Shown here: positions 39,574-48,281 of the stretch, in pieces
How positions within the stretch are numbered: the stretch's first letter is position 1
Layout: each line of letters starts with the position of its first letter
DNA from: Bdellovibrionales bacterium
Lineage (GTDB): Bacteria; Bdellovibrionota; UBA1018
DNA length: 64,000 nt
Assembly: GCA_018266355.1 (NCBI GenBank)
Contig: JAFEAP010000025.1
Coordinates: forward strand, 124,001-188,000
Reading direction: 5' to 3'
The notes under the pieces: model-generated
The model's input: only the letters and a program-made list of their open reading frames with translations
Database searches by the model: none
What the model was told of the DNA's origin: nothing
Program-made: the position numbers and the translations under genes

Positions 39574-40569
39574 TTAAGGTTTAGGTGGAGGCAGCGCCTT
39601 GGGTTCTGAGGAAGGCAACGCCTGGGCCTTGTATGGAATTCCATTCGCAGGATGACTCGCAAAGGAGACGCTTTCGCCGCGACTCATAGTTCTTGTTCCG
39701 TAGTTGTTACCCGGCGAGGGTCCGGGAGCGGAGCTGGACCCGCCTGATCCGGAAAAGCGATTGATAAAACTTCGCCCCATCTTGTCCGCCATCGCCGCCT
39801 TCGCGGGGAGCGCCGCGAGTGTCGCAATCGTCGCGCCGCCGAGTGCGGAGGACATATGCTGGAGTCCGCCGCCGACGATCGAGCGGACCATCATCGGAGT
39901 CATGAGCATCGCAATCGCGATCACGAAGTTCATGACGATGAGAACGACGTAGCTCCCTTCGATCGAATAAATGTCGGCGAACGAGAGCGCGGCCAACATC
40001 GAGCCTAAGATAGCCCACACGATTTTCCACGAAGCGACCTCGATCATTCCCCGGAAGAGATTCGCCGTGATCTGACTCGTTCCCGGAAAGAGATTGAAGA
40101 GGAGCAGGAGCGGAGCCGAGACGGAGAAAAACACCCAGAAAAACTGGTAAAGCGCCATCGTGAGGTAGTTCGCGCAGTAAACGAAGAGGTAGCTCAGGAA
40201 CGACAGGATCGAGAGAACGAGGTCGTTGAACATGAAAAGTCCCGTGATCGGAGACATAGGGTAGGTTTTCACCTTCTCGGCGGCCATCCGGTTGAACGCC
40301 TCCAGGCTGTTGAGCTTGTCGATCCGCTCGGTGATCGCGTCCGCGACCGAGACGATCGCCGCCGAAATATCCGGGAACGCGGTGAGGAGGATCGTCGCGA
40401 CGATCGCCCGCTTCAGGATGTCGAGGTAATCGGGGGTTCCGCCCGGAGAGCGAAACCACGCCACCACGATCGCGAGCATGAAGAACACCGGAAGAAGCAG
40501 ATAGTACATCGAGACGAATTCGGCGTGGAGGTCGCGCATGAGCGACCCCAGCACTTCAAATTGAAGCAT
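39574..40569 (-). CDS. virB6: T4SS polytopic membrane protein, VirB6/TrbL-like
   Basis: A 331-residue protein with about six membrane segments between residues 22 and 235, and a Pro/Ser/Gly-rich cytoplasmic tail with LPPPKP at the end. The pattern, including a long first periplasmic region, fits VirB6/TrbL, the inner-membrane channel component. Assignment rests on topology and position. Confidence 0.8.
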   Translation of the reverse strand: MLQFEVLGSLMRDLHAEFVSMYYLLLPVFFMLAIVVAWFRSPGGTPDYLDILKRAIVATILLTAFPDISAAIVSVADAITERIDKLNSLEAFNRMAAEKVKTYPMSPITGLFMFNDLVLSILSFLSYLFVYCANYLTMALYQFFWVFFSVSAPLLLLFNLFPGTSQITANLFRGMIEVASWKIVWAILGSMLAALSFADIYSIEGSYVVLIVMNFVIAIAMLMTPMMVRSIVGGGLQHMSSALGGATIATLAALPAKAAMADKMGRSFINRFSGSGGSSSAPGPSPGNNYGTRTMSRGESVSFASHPANGIPYKAQALPSSEPKALPPPKP

Positions 40570-40579
40570 CTTCTCCCTC

Positions 40580-41290
40580 CTATTCTTTCTTGAGCGCCGG
40601 CAAACTCGTCCCGGAGGGGAGTTTGTCGAGCGCCTCGCCGAGCCCGTTGTATTGCTCGCGAAATTGCTGCGACTGGAGTTTTTCTCGTCGGTTGTTGAGC
40701 GCCATGTTCTCGCCCATCATTTTCAGCATCATCGAGTTCGTGCGGAGGACCTGGGTCGATACCCCGATCAGGATCGAGAGCGACTGTGCGGTGAGTTTCG
40801 CCGCCCCTTGGGGGCTCACGACCTGGGAGTGGCTGAAAATCCTCCGGCTTTCCTCGTCGGCCTGATCCGCGTACTGAAAAAGCGAGCCGTTCATGGCGAT
40901 ACTTTCCGCGACCGACTGATCCTGGGCCTGTTGAAGCCGAGACTCGCTCGATTGCGGGATTTTTCCGTACAGGTCCGTGATCGTGGCGAGTACCGCGTCC
41001 GCCGTGCGAAGGTCGCCGTAGAGTCCAGGGTTGAACTTCGGATTCAGGATTTGAATGACCGAAAGCCCGTCCCGAATCCCGCTGTTGATTTCGCGGAGGA
41101 GATCGAGCGTATCGGCACCGTTTGAAACGATGTTTTTGATTTGAATGTACTCCTGAATCATCTGAGCGAGGATTTGCATCAGCACGGCGACGTCGCCGCC
41201 GAAGAGGTCCGCGCGAGCTTCCCTAACGGGAACGACCGCGCTCGATACGAGCATCAGCGCCGAGAGCGCGTAGACTTTAAGCCGCCTCAT
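40580..41290 (-). CDS. virB5: T4SS pilus-tip or assembly protein, VirB5/TrbJ-like
   Basis: A 236-residue secreted protein with a signal peptide (cut near ARA-D) and a largely helical body, including IQEYIQIKNIVSNGADTL and LLREINSGI. TrbJ/VirB5 proteins are of this size and form the minor pilus subunit. The start overlaps the virB4 stop (ATGA). Confidence 0.8.
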   Translation of the reverse strand: MRRLKVYALSALMLVSSAVVPVREARADLFGGDVAVLMQILAQMIQEYIQIKNIVSNGADTLDLLREINSGIRDGLSVIQILNPKFNPGLYGDLRTADAVLATITDLYGKIPQSSESRLQQAQDQSVAESIAMNGSLFQYADQADEESRRIFSHSQVVSPQGAAKLTAQSLSILIGVSTQVLRTNSMMLKMMGENMALNNRREKLQSQQFREQYNGLGEALDKLPSGTSLPALKKE

Positions 41291-43818
41291 GCCGCCTCCT
41301 TCGTTATCTCCGCTCTTCCTTGCGAAACTCCGTTCGGATACTCCTCGGCCGCTTTTTCGATCGCGGTAACGAGGTTCAGACCCCCCTCCATGAGTTTCGC
41401 GAGATGCTGGTTATCGGCGGCATCGCTCGTCGAGAGCCAGTACTCGAACGGACTCGGATAAATCCGCACGACCTGACGGCGATCGCCTTCGATCATGAAC
41501 GCCTCGCTGTACTGCCCTTTCTTCTGTTCGAGGGACGCGACGAGAGCGAGTTGCTGCCGGTTGAGCTTGAGGGCGCTTGCGAGAACCTTCGAGTCACCCC
41601 GTTGCATCAAGACGAACTTCGCCGCCGTATTGTTCAGGATCGCCGACCCGATCGGGCTTGCCACGATCTCGTCCACGCCTTGAGTGATGAACGTGATCCC
41701 GGAGCCTCCGCCCGTTTTCCGAAGCGTGCGAACGCAGTATTCCATGAAGTTCGCGGCGGCTTCGGATTTCAAGAGCTGCCAAGCCTCGTCGAGAATGATC
41801 CGGTTTCTCGTCACCCGGTCCCGCTCCACTTCGCGGAGGATGAACTCGGTCAGAATCAGGATCATCACGCTCTGAAGGTCGGGATTCTGAGAAAGCCCTT
41901 TCAGATCGAACGTGCAGATCGGCGCGTCGGTTTTGAGCGAGCCTTGGGCGTCGAGGAGCTTCCCGTAGGGACGGCTCCCCGTCCAACTGAAGAGGAGCTT
42001 CGCGATCGTCTTCATCGACGCCTCGGGGCTTTCTTCGAGCTTCGTCTTCAGGTCCGACAGGATCGGAATTACCTTTTCTTTCCGCTTTTCCTCGTAAAGT
42101 TCGGTAATCGCCTTTTCGAGAAGCACACGGTCGATTTTCGCGATCTTCGACTTTTCATTCTCGGCGATCATCTGCTCGATGATCGAGACGACGGACTTCA
42201 GTTTCTCGTTCGTAGGCGGGATGCCCGGATCAGGAATGTCGAAAGGGTTCAGTTTGTAGTCATCCGAGAGATTGACTTCGAGGTACTTTCCTCCGAGCGC
42301 TTCCGTCAGCTTCTTGTACGATCCGCCGATGTCGATGATGAACACCCGCTGCGATCTCGCGAGTTCCTGAACGAGAAGGCAGTTGTTCATGAAAGACTTA
42401 CCCGCGCCCGACGATCCGGTGACGAGCGACGAATAGTTGGACAGCCCCACATCGAACGCGTTGAACGACACCAAGCCATTCAACCGATTCCGCAGGATCA
42501 CGACCGGATCGCGATCTCCCTCGCGGGGACCGTAAACGGGTAGGAAATCGGCCAGGTTGTTCGTCTTGATCTTCCGCGCCCGCTCCAAAAGCATCGGAGC
42601 GCCGGGGAGCGTGTACTTTACGATCTTCCACGCGCCGACCGTCTCCTCCAGACCCTCAGCGCCCTGGAGCGCCCGAAACCGAGAGAGTACGTCGCGGACC
42701 TGGCGGTTAAGACGTTTATTCCCGCTTTCGGTCGCGGGAGCTTTCAGGAGCAGAACGAGTTGGGCCGAGTAAATCCGCTGCCCGGTCGATAAAAGCTCCC
42801 GGATGAGTTCTTCGGTCGAGGAGAGCTTTGTCTCGCTTTCCAGGTCGCTCGCCCGTCCGCCGTGGGTGACGGCCATCGAGTGCGCCATCTTCCGCTTCTG
42901 TTGGAGCTTCGCCATTTCGTCCGCCTGACTCGGGACTTCGAGCGACAGGAGCAGATCATAGTGAAACGGCATCCGAAGGAAGCTTGAGAGCTGCCCCGCG
43001 ACGGTCGCTTCCGGCAAGGTCTTGAGCGAGATCACCCGATGGTAGGTCGAATCGAGCGTAAACTGGTCGAAGCCCAAGATCAGGTCGCCGAAGACGAGCT
43101 GTTCGCGAGGTGAACCGTTCGCAAGCCATTCGGCATCCTCCAGTATCTCCGACTCCATGTCTTTGTCCGAGTAGTCTCGGATTTTAGGCACGGGCTCCGT
43201 CCGACTACGCTTAGGATTGAAAAAGCGGTAAACCGCTTCGATCATCTCTTCGCGCGAGAGGATGCGCGTCTCCAGTCCGTAGGACCCGAATGCGGACGCC
43301 ATCGTGTCGAGGTTCTGCATAAGCGAGTCCAGCGTCTCTCCGTAGGCGTCGTGCGCGTTCTTGGAAAACTCCTCCTTTTTCTTGAACGCGGACGCCTTCT
43401 TCGCCCCGATCATCGGCACCCGGACGTAGACCGTAAGCTCGGGCTTGAAAAGCTCGGCCCCTTCTTGTGCTTCGCGGAGTTTCTTCTTCCGGTAGTCGGC
43501 GATTTTCCGAATGAGCGGATGAGCGGTCACGCTCTCCGCTTTTTCATGCGCCCGGATCGTCGCCGAGAAATCCGAGCCGACGCTCAGGTGAAACTGAACG
43601 ACCGTCCCTTCGCTCAGGGAATTGAGCGCGGATCGGAGCCCGCCCGTAAACTGGTTCACTTCCGAGTCATCGAGCGCCTCGATGTCCACGAGCTTCACCT
43701 TCACGCCCGCCGACAGCGATCCGTCGTGCAGGACCATGTGGGGACGCGAGCCGCCCACGAAGTCCCAATACGGAAGCTCCTCGCAAAGCGAGGCGGCTTT
43801 TGATTTAGATTTCAGCAT
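41287..43818 (-). CDS. virB4: T4SS ATPase, VirB4/TraC family
   Basis: An 843-residue ATPase. The N-terminal half is the CagE/TrbE-like domain; the C-terminal half has Walker A (TGSSGAGKSFMNN) near residue 468, RVFIDIGG, Walker B (RIILDEAWQLL) and GSGITFITQGVDE. Full length for the family. It drives pilus assembly and substrate transfer. Its start overlaps the VirB3-like gene by 14 bp. Confidence 0.95.
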   Translation of the reverse strand: MLKSKSKAASLCEELPYWDFVGGSRPHMVLHDGSLSAGVKVKLVDIEALDDSEVNQFTGGLRSALNSLSEGTVVQFHLSVGSDFSATIRAHEKAESVTAHPLIRKIADYRKKKLREAQEGAELFKPELTVYVRVPMIGAKKASAFKKKEEFSKNAHDAYGETLDSLMQNLDTMASAFGSYGLETRILSREEMIEAVYRFFNPKRSRTEPVPKIRDYSDKDMESEILEDAEWLANGSPREQLVFGDLILGFDQFTLDSTYHRVISLKTLPEATVAGQLSSFLRMPFHYDLLLSLEVPSQADEMAKLQQKRKMAHSMAVTHGGRASDLESETKLSSTEELIRELLSTGQRIYSAQLVLLLKAPATESGNKRLNRQVRDVLSRFRALQGAEGLEETVGAWKIVKYTLPGAPMLLERARKIKTNNLADFLPVYGPREGDRDPVVILRNRLNGLVSFNAFDVGLSNYSSLVTGSSGAGKSFMNNCLLVQELARSQRVFIIDIGGSYKKLTEALGGKYLEVNLSDDYKLNPFDIPDPGIPPTNEKLKSVVSIIEQMIAENEKSKIAKIDRVLLEKAITELYEEKRKEKVIPILSDLKTKLEESPEASMKTIAKLLFSWTGSRPYGKLLDAQGSLKTDAPICTFDLKGLSQNPDLQSVMILILTEFILREVERDRVTRNRIILDEAWQLLKSEAAANFMEYCVRTLRKTGGGSGITFITQGVDEIVASPIGSAILNNTAAKFVLMQRGDSKVLASALKLNRQQLALVASLEQKKGQYSEAFMIEGDRRQVVRIYPSPFEYWLSTSDAADNQHLAKLMEGGLNLVTAIEKAAEEYPNGVSQGRAEITKEAA

Positions 43819-44167
43819 CAGGATTTACTCCTTCTTCTTTTTTGGATTCAGCACGATCTTTGAATTTCCGGTGTTTCAGGTCCGGTCCTCCCGCTTGGAA
43901 GTAGGAGGGCCGGGAAAGAAATTCGCCATAGTGCTGAAGGTAGTTGTCGGGTTTTCCTCGCTTGGTGAAGAACAGGAAGGCGGCGATCCCCGCCGTCGTT
44001 CCCCACACCAGCGGGTAACGGAACTTCGTCGCTCCGAAGATCAGGTTCGTGATCGCGAGATTCAGGAAAATAATGAGCAGATCGGGAAGCTCGAAACCGA
44101 AGAGCTTGCTCTTCATCTCCAGCGCGCGCGGGACCCTCGACGCGGATAAACCTTCATCGTCTTCCAT
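43805..44167 (-). CDS. virB3: T4SS protein, VirB3/TraL-like
   Basis: A 120-residue protein with two close membrane segments (about 28-44 and 50-66) and a hydrophilic tail, the pattern of VirB3/TraL. It lies between the pilin and virB4 genes, the normal VirB3 position. Confidence 0.8.
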   Translation of the reverse strand: MEDDEGLSASRVPRALEMKSKLFGFELPDLLIIFLNLAITNLIFGATKFRYPLVWGTTAGIAAFLFFTKRGKPDNYLQHYGEFLSRPSYFQAGGPDLKHRKFKDRAESKKEEGVNPDAEI

Positions 44168-44177
44168 CGTGCGCTCC

Positions 44178-44477
44178 TCAGTGAACCGCTTGGGCGATGA
44201 AGTTCACGATCGCTTGAGCCCCGAATCCGAAGACGCATCCGAGCACCGCGTAGGTCACATGGGTCTTGGCGTTCGGATGGCCCGTGAAGAAGGAAATGGC
44301 GGCGATCGCCATGCCGATCACGGCCAGAATCGGCAGGATCACGTCGGTGAGCCGGTGCTGGATGTTTCGCAAGCTGTCGTCAAGCCCTGCGTGCGCGAGT
44401 TCCGGGACAAGCACTAGCGAAAGCGCCACGAGCCCGAGGAGAGCTAATTGTTTTTTCGTATGGATAATAGGTTTCAT
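44178..44477 (-). CDS. virB2: T4SS pilin, VirB2/TrbC-like
   Basis: A 99-residue protein with a long signal peptide cut near AHA-G, leaving about 70 residues with two membrane segments split by a short polar loop (TGHPNAKTH), the VirB2/TrbC plan. ATG 44477 follows AAAGGAAT; upstream in-frame codons add 23 residues that would spoil the signal peptide. Major subunit of the conjugative pilus. Confidence 0.88.
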   Translation of the reverse strand: MKPIIHTKKQLALLGLVALSLVLVPELAHAGLDDSLRNIQHRLTDVILPILAVIGMAIAAISFFTGHPNAKTHVTYAVLGCVFGFGAQAIVNFIAQAVH

Positions 44478-44542
44478 TTTGGATTCCTTTCGTTGAAATG
44501 ATTGAGTCGCAAAGAAACGCGCAGAAGTTCCGAGCGGCGGTT

Positions 44543-44971
44543 TCACGCCGCGATCTTCGTCAGCTCCGCCTCGAAGTCGGCGAAGCTCACTGACTGAGCC
44601 TGGGCTTCCGGGAAAATGTTCATGTAGATGCGCTTCTCGAAGAGATCGAGTTCAAGCTCGACGACGCCCGAGGCGGAGTCGACCTGACCCGAGCCGACGA
44701 TGTTCCAGAAGTATTTGTTCTTCGCGTCCGGCTTCTTGTTCGGCTCCCTTGTCATTACGAAGTAACGACCGCTGACCTTGTTATTCGGAAGCAGGAAGTA
44801 GCGTTCTTGAACGAACGTCCAGAAGCGCATCGTGTAGTTCTCCTGGCCGGGAGCATGGTAGGCCATGCCGACCGTCTTCGTTTTTTCGAGCTTTCCTTCC
44901 GCGTTCCGTCTGCCCTGAAAGAGCTGAAAGCGGTAGAATTCCGGCTGGCTGGGGGTTTCGTTATTGTTCAT
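44543..44971 (-). CDS. hypothetical protein in the transfer operon, 142 aa
   Basis: A 142-residue soluble protein, no signal peptide or span. It is beta-rich with many aromatic residues (YRFQLFQGRR, MRFWTFVQERYF, KYFWNIVG), a pattern that suggests a compact beta fold. AAAGG precedes ATG 44971. Not recognised; operon position suggests a cytoplasmic accessory role or control of transfer. Confidence 0.7.
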   Translation of the reverse strand: MNNNETPSQPEFYRFQLFQGRRNAEGKLEKTKTVGMAYHAPGQENYTMRFWTFVQERYFLLPNNKVSGRYFVMTREPNKKPDAKNKYFWNIVGSGQVDSASGVVELELDLFEKRIYMNIFPEAQAQSVSFADFEAELTKIAA

Positions 44972-45137
44972 GAATGTGACCTTTCGTTTGGTCCACGCTG
45001 TAGATCGTTCGATCTACACGCAAACCGCGTGTTTGTTCGCGGACCCACTCTTCGCGAGTGATCCAGCGGGTTTTGCTGTTTGATTCGCGCACTTGAAAAA
45101 TCTGTTGAGCGCCTATTCCTAGAAAGCTCTTGAGCAT
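44961..45137 (-). CDS. small hypothetical protein, 58 aa
   Basis: A 58-residue frame between the Zn-ribbon gene and the 142-aa gene, overlapping the latter by 11 bp. Its middle has RWITREEWVREQ, which looks like real protein. ATG 45137 lies 8 nt after the upstream stop; another in-frame ATG at 45170 would overlap that gene. No strong ribosome site. Possibly translationally coupled. Confidence 0.45.
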   Translation of the reverse strand: MLKSFLGIGAQQIFQVRESNSKTRWITREEWVREQTRGLRVDRTIYSVDQTKGHIHEQ

Positions 45138-45145
45138 TCGTATGA

Positions 45146-45409
45146 CTAGGCCGCGCAAGGAAGCCGCCATTCCTGATCATCGAGAGAATCCCAATTGCAG
45201 TCGGGGCAATAGGGATGCTGTCCGACGATCCTGTTTTGGAGCGCACAACGCGGACAGGTGTGCGGATACGAATGGCGATTCAATATCGTCGGAATCAGAG
45301 ATTTCACGACGAAAGGTTCGTCGTCAGATACGAACTCGATTTCCTCTAATCCGAGAGCACGAACTTCTTGTGGGACTTCTGCTAGGCGAGGACGGTAGTA
45401 GCCCTGCAT
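45146..45409 (-). CDS. Zn-ribbon protein at the head of the transfer operon
   Basis: An 87-residue protein with two CxxC pairs (CPRC ... CPDC) spaced for a zinc ribbon in its C-terminal half. ATG 45409 follows AAAGGAG. A hairpin with a four-base loop sits immediately before that ribosome site. As the first gene downstream of the GGGACT repeats, it could be a regulator or a DNA/RNA-binding accessory factor of transfer. Not recognised. Confidence 0.7.
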   Translation of the reverse strand: MQGYYRPRLAEVPQEVRALGLEEIEFVSDDEPFVVKSLIPTILNRHSYPHTCPRCALQNRIVGQHPYCPDCNWDSLDDQEWRLPCAA

Positions 45410-45421
45410 TTTTTCTCCTTT

Positions 45422-45439
45422 CGACGGTTTCGACCGTCG
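45422..45439 (-). promoter_or_regulatory. hairpin abutting the ribosome site of the Zn-ribbon gene
   Basis: Seven-bp perfect stem CGACGGT / ACCGTCG with a 4-nt loop (CGAA on the minus strand, TTCG on the plus). It ends one base before the AAAGGAG site. Could shape access to the first transfer gene's start. Confidence 0.65.
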
Positions 45440-45451
45440 CGAAAAGAGAGA

Positions 45452-45465
45452 GCAAGAACGTGCCA
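45452..45465 (-). promoter_or_regulatory. imperfect sigma-54-like promoter before the transfer operon
   Basis: On the minus strand, TGGCACGTTCTTGC resembles the sigma-54 consensus TGGCACG-N4-TTGC, but the spacer between GG and GC is 9 rather than 10 nt. Sigma-54 tolerates this poorly. It lies about 45 bp upstream of the Zn-ribbon ATG and just downstream of the GGGACT array, the expected layout for activator sites plus promoter. Confidence 0.35.
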
Positions 45466-45513
45466 CTGAGCGATTTTTTTGAAAGCGTGGGATTTCAGTA
45501 AGTTACCAAACTC

Positions 45514-45563
45514 AAAAGTCCCGCAGTCCTGGGAAAGTCCCAGGGAGAAGTCCCGATAGTCCC
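45514..45563. repeat. GGGACT repeat array upstream of the transfer operon
   Basis: On the minus strand GGGACT occurs four times (AGTCCC on the plus strand at 45517, 45536, 45549 and 45558) plus one AGGACT variant (45525), all within 47 bp. Placement about 50-100 bp upstream of the sigma-54-like site is typical of enhancer-type activator sites. Confidence 0.7.
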
Positions 45564-45570
45564 AGCAAAG

Positions 45571-46965
45571 TTACTTTGTGAGCCGTGGAATCTTGAATCT
45601 CGTCAAACCAAGCTCTTTCGCTTGGCGATAGTAGGCCGATTTCGACATACCGAGAATTTTCATAGCTTCGACTCGATTACCTTTCGCGTCGATAAGAGCC
45701 TTCTCAAATTTCTTTCGCTGGGATGCGATCACAGCGTTTGAATAAGAAAGAAGCGCTCCTCTAGCCACGCCGGGAACAGACTGCCGAAGAACCTCGGGGA
45801 GAATCGAATAAACGTCGCGCTCGCGCACTACTTTCGACTCTAGGCGCGCTGCGATCCCTTCCGTAATCGCTGAGAGCTGGCGAATGTTTCCGGGCCAATC
45901 ATAGTTCACGAGCAAATCCATCGCCTGAGGCGAGAATTCGACCGCCTCGCTCTTCATGTTTTTCAGTTCAAACGATCCGATCAAGGCAGGAATATCTTCC
46001 TTGCGTTCCCGAACAGCGGGGATATGCAGCTTCTCTTTGGAAAGCCTGAAATAAAGGTCTTCTCTGAATCGTTTAGCTTGAACCGCTTCATCAAGATTAA
46101 CGTGAGTCGCCGAAATTGTACGAAAAGTCGCCGGACGCTCTTCAAAACTTCCGACACGCTGAACTTTTCTTTCTTGAATGACACGAAGGAGTTTTGCTTG
46201 TTGAGGCATCGGCATTTCACCAATTTCGTCGAGAAAAACGAAACCTCCCGCCGCCGACTCAAAAATACCAACCCGATCCTTATCCGCGCCGGTAAAAGAC
46301 CCTTTCATGTGTCCAAAAAGCTCAGACTCCGCCAAGCCTTCCGAAATCGCTCCACAATGAAGTGGGATGAATCGACTACCGGGAGAAATTTGCGTCGCCA
46401 GAAACCGCGCCAAGACTTCTTTCCCCGTTCCGCTGTCGCCGCCAATCATGAGGTCTTTGAAACCAATCCGCAGCAGCTCCTCTACTTGCGCACGAAGCCG
46501 CGTAATGGCCGGAGAGCGACCTATTAACGGATTTCTTTGGCGAGAAAACTGGTTGAGACTTTCCAGAGCTTCCAGTCGTGTTTTTCTTTCGGCCAGTACC
46601 CGACCTACCTCTAGGCGAATGGCGTCAATGTCAGCGGGCTTAGGGATAAACCGCGTGATTCCGGTATTGAATACCTCAATCAAACGAAGAGGATTGGTCT
46701 CGCCCGAGATGACCACGACATCGGTCCCGCTATTGAGGGCAAGAATCTGCCTGAAAATATCCAAGCCTGAACGGATCTCATATTTGAAATTCAAATCCAA
46801 AAGCACAACGTCGAAACACTGATCTTCGAGAAGATTCAAAGCCTCGTCCACAGAGGAAATCGTCACAACGTCGGCCAATCCGCGCAAAATGATCGGAATT
46901 TGCTCCAACCAGAGTTCGTCGTCGTCGACCGCTAAAATGCGGGGCGACCGCAGCGATGTGTTCAT
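45571..46965 (-). CDS. NtrC-family sigma-54-dependent response regulator
   Basis: A 464-residue activator. The receiver domain (1-125) has the acidic pair DDD at 15-17 and phospho-acceptor Asp in VVLLDLNF. The AAA+ domain (about 148-380) has Walker A (GGDSGTGKE), the sigma-54 contact loop GSFTGAD and Walker B (GFVFLDEIGEM). A Fis-type HTH closes it (NRVEAMKILGMSKSAYYRQ). It activates promoters with sigma-54 when phosphorylated. The start overlaps the kinase stop. Downstream lies the GGGACT array and the transfer operon. Confidence 0.94.
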   Translation of the reverse strand: MNTSLRSPRILAVDDDELWLEQIPIILRGLADVVTISSVDEALNLLEDQCFDVVLLDLNFKYEIRSGLDIFRQILALNSGTDVVVISGETNPLRLIEVFNTGITRFIPKPADIDAIRLEVGRVLAERKTRLEALESLNQFSRQRNPLIGRSPAITRLRAQVEELLRIGFKDLMIGGDSGTGKEVLARFLATQISPGSRFIPLHCGAISEGLAESELFGHMKGSFTGADKDRVGIFESAAGGFVFLDEIGEMPMPQQAKLLRVIQERKVQRVGSFEERPATFRTISATHVNLDEAVQAKRFREDLYFRLSKEKLHIPAVRERKEDIPALIGSFELKNMKSEAVEFSPQAMDLLVNYDWPGNIRQLSAITEGIAARLESKVVRERDVYSILPEVLRQSVPGVARGALLSYSNAVIASQRKKFEKALIDAKGNRVEAMKILGMSKSAYYRQAKELGLTRFKIPRLTK

Positions 46966-48281
46966 ACCTGCACTCCCTTCAGCAGCACGGAGAACCGGGC
47001 ACCCGACAGGGTCTCCGATTTACCTCCGGTTATCGCTCCTCGATGAGCCTCGATAATTTTCTTAGTAACAAGCAGACCAAGGCCGGTTCCCCGGCGTTTC
47101 GTGGTTTTACGAGATGCGATCAACTGCTCCATCGGCGCGGATAATCCGCTGCCGGAATCTTCCACGGCGATCATCATTTCCGATTCTCGAATCCGTTCGA
47201 TTGAGATGCGAACGATGTTTTGCGAGTTCGATAGGGCGGCTGCCTCGATACCGTTCTTAATCAGATTCGTTAGGGCGCGTTCGAGCTGGATTGGGTCATG
47301 TGAAATGCAAACATCCTGGACTGAAGAGAATTCTACTAAAACTGGGACATCGGAATCTGCCGCTTCTTTTGCGTTTTCCACAGCAGCTTCAACCGTTCGA
47401 GCGATTGATTCCTTTCGCACTTGGAGTTTCACTTCCCGATTTCCGTCGAGAACATCCTCCAGAATTCTTTGCATCTTTGGCAGATTGCGTTGACAAGCCT
47501 TGAGCAGCATCTCCACGCTCTTATCCGAGTTCGTCTGCTTGGAAAATTCGGAGGCGAGCTGAGTCGCACCGGAGATCGGCTGTAAAAGCGTCTTGAGATC
47601 GTGGATAATCCCGCTAGCAATCTGACCGATCAGTGCCTGGTCGCGCTTTTGAAAGGCGTCATCCAATTCGTTTTGTAGATGAACGAATTCGCGAGGCCAA
47701 TGCGAAGGGATGTCGGCCCCCGAGACTGTCTTATCAATGATGGATTCGATCGGAAGCAGATAAAAGCGTCGGAGTTGCCTTTGCTGAAGCCAGATTCCTG
47801 CGCCAATCGACAACAGGATCGGTAAAACAGCCCAAATCATAACGTTAATCGGAATGGATTCCCGGAGCGTGGGAACAGGACTCGATAGTATGACGTACAT
47901 AGAGTCCGAAGGAATGCCAGCCATGCCTACGACAAACATGAATCGCTCTGATTTGAAGTGACACGTCTCTCCGGCCGCTTGTGGTATGCACGGCGCACCC
48001 GAGCGCGATAATTGAATCTGGTCAATTTTAAGATCAGACTTTAAACTGTCTGCCACCGCATAAGGTGCTCCACGGGAACCAATCAGAAGCTCGGCGGAAA
48101 TTCTACGAACTGCCGTAACAGTCTTTTGATCGAGTTCAGACTCGATTTGCGAAAATTTCCCGCGATGGTTCAGCCACCCAAAAAGAAAAACGGACACGAC
48201 AGTAACAACCAGTGCAAAAGCCGCTGGAAGCAAGATCGCTTTCCGAAGTCTTTTTCGGAGTGAAAGCCGCGCGCGCTTCAT
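46962..48281 (-). CDS. membrane sensor histidine kinase
   Basis: A 439-residue kinase with two membrane segments (about 14-36 and 150-170) around a periplasmic sensor loop that has a cysteine pair (CIPQAAGETC). The phospho-His is in GIIHDLKTLL, the N-box in LERALTNLIKNGIEAA, and G-boxes in VEDSGSGLS and GTGLGLLVTKKIIEAH. It overlaps both neighbours, forming a three-gene unit with the binding protein and response regulator. Confidence 0.93.
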   Translation of the reverse strand: MKRARLSLRKRLRKAILLPAAFALVVTVVSVFLFGWLNHRGKFSQIESELDQKTVTAVRRISAELLIGSRGAPYAVADSLKSDLKIDQIQLSRSGAPCIPQAAGETCHFKSERFMFVVGMAGIPSDSMYVILSSPVPTLRESIPINVMIWAVLPILLSIGAGIWLQQRQLRRFYLLPIESIIDKTVSGADIPSHWPREFVHLQNELDDAFQKRDQALIGQIASGIIHDLKTLLQPISGATQLASEFSKQTNSDKSVEMLLKACQRNLPKMQRILEDVLDGNREVKLQVRKESIARTVEAAVENAKEAADSDVPVLVEFSSVQDVCISHDPIQLERALTNLIKNGIEAAALSNSQNIVRISIERIRESEMMIAVEDSGSGLSAPMEQLIASRKTTKRRGTGLGLLVTKKIIEAHRGAITGGKSETLSGARFSVLLKGVQV

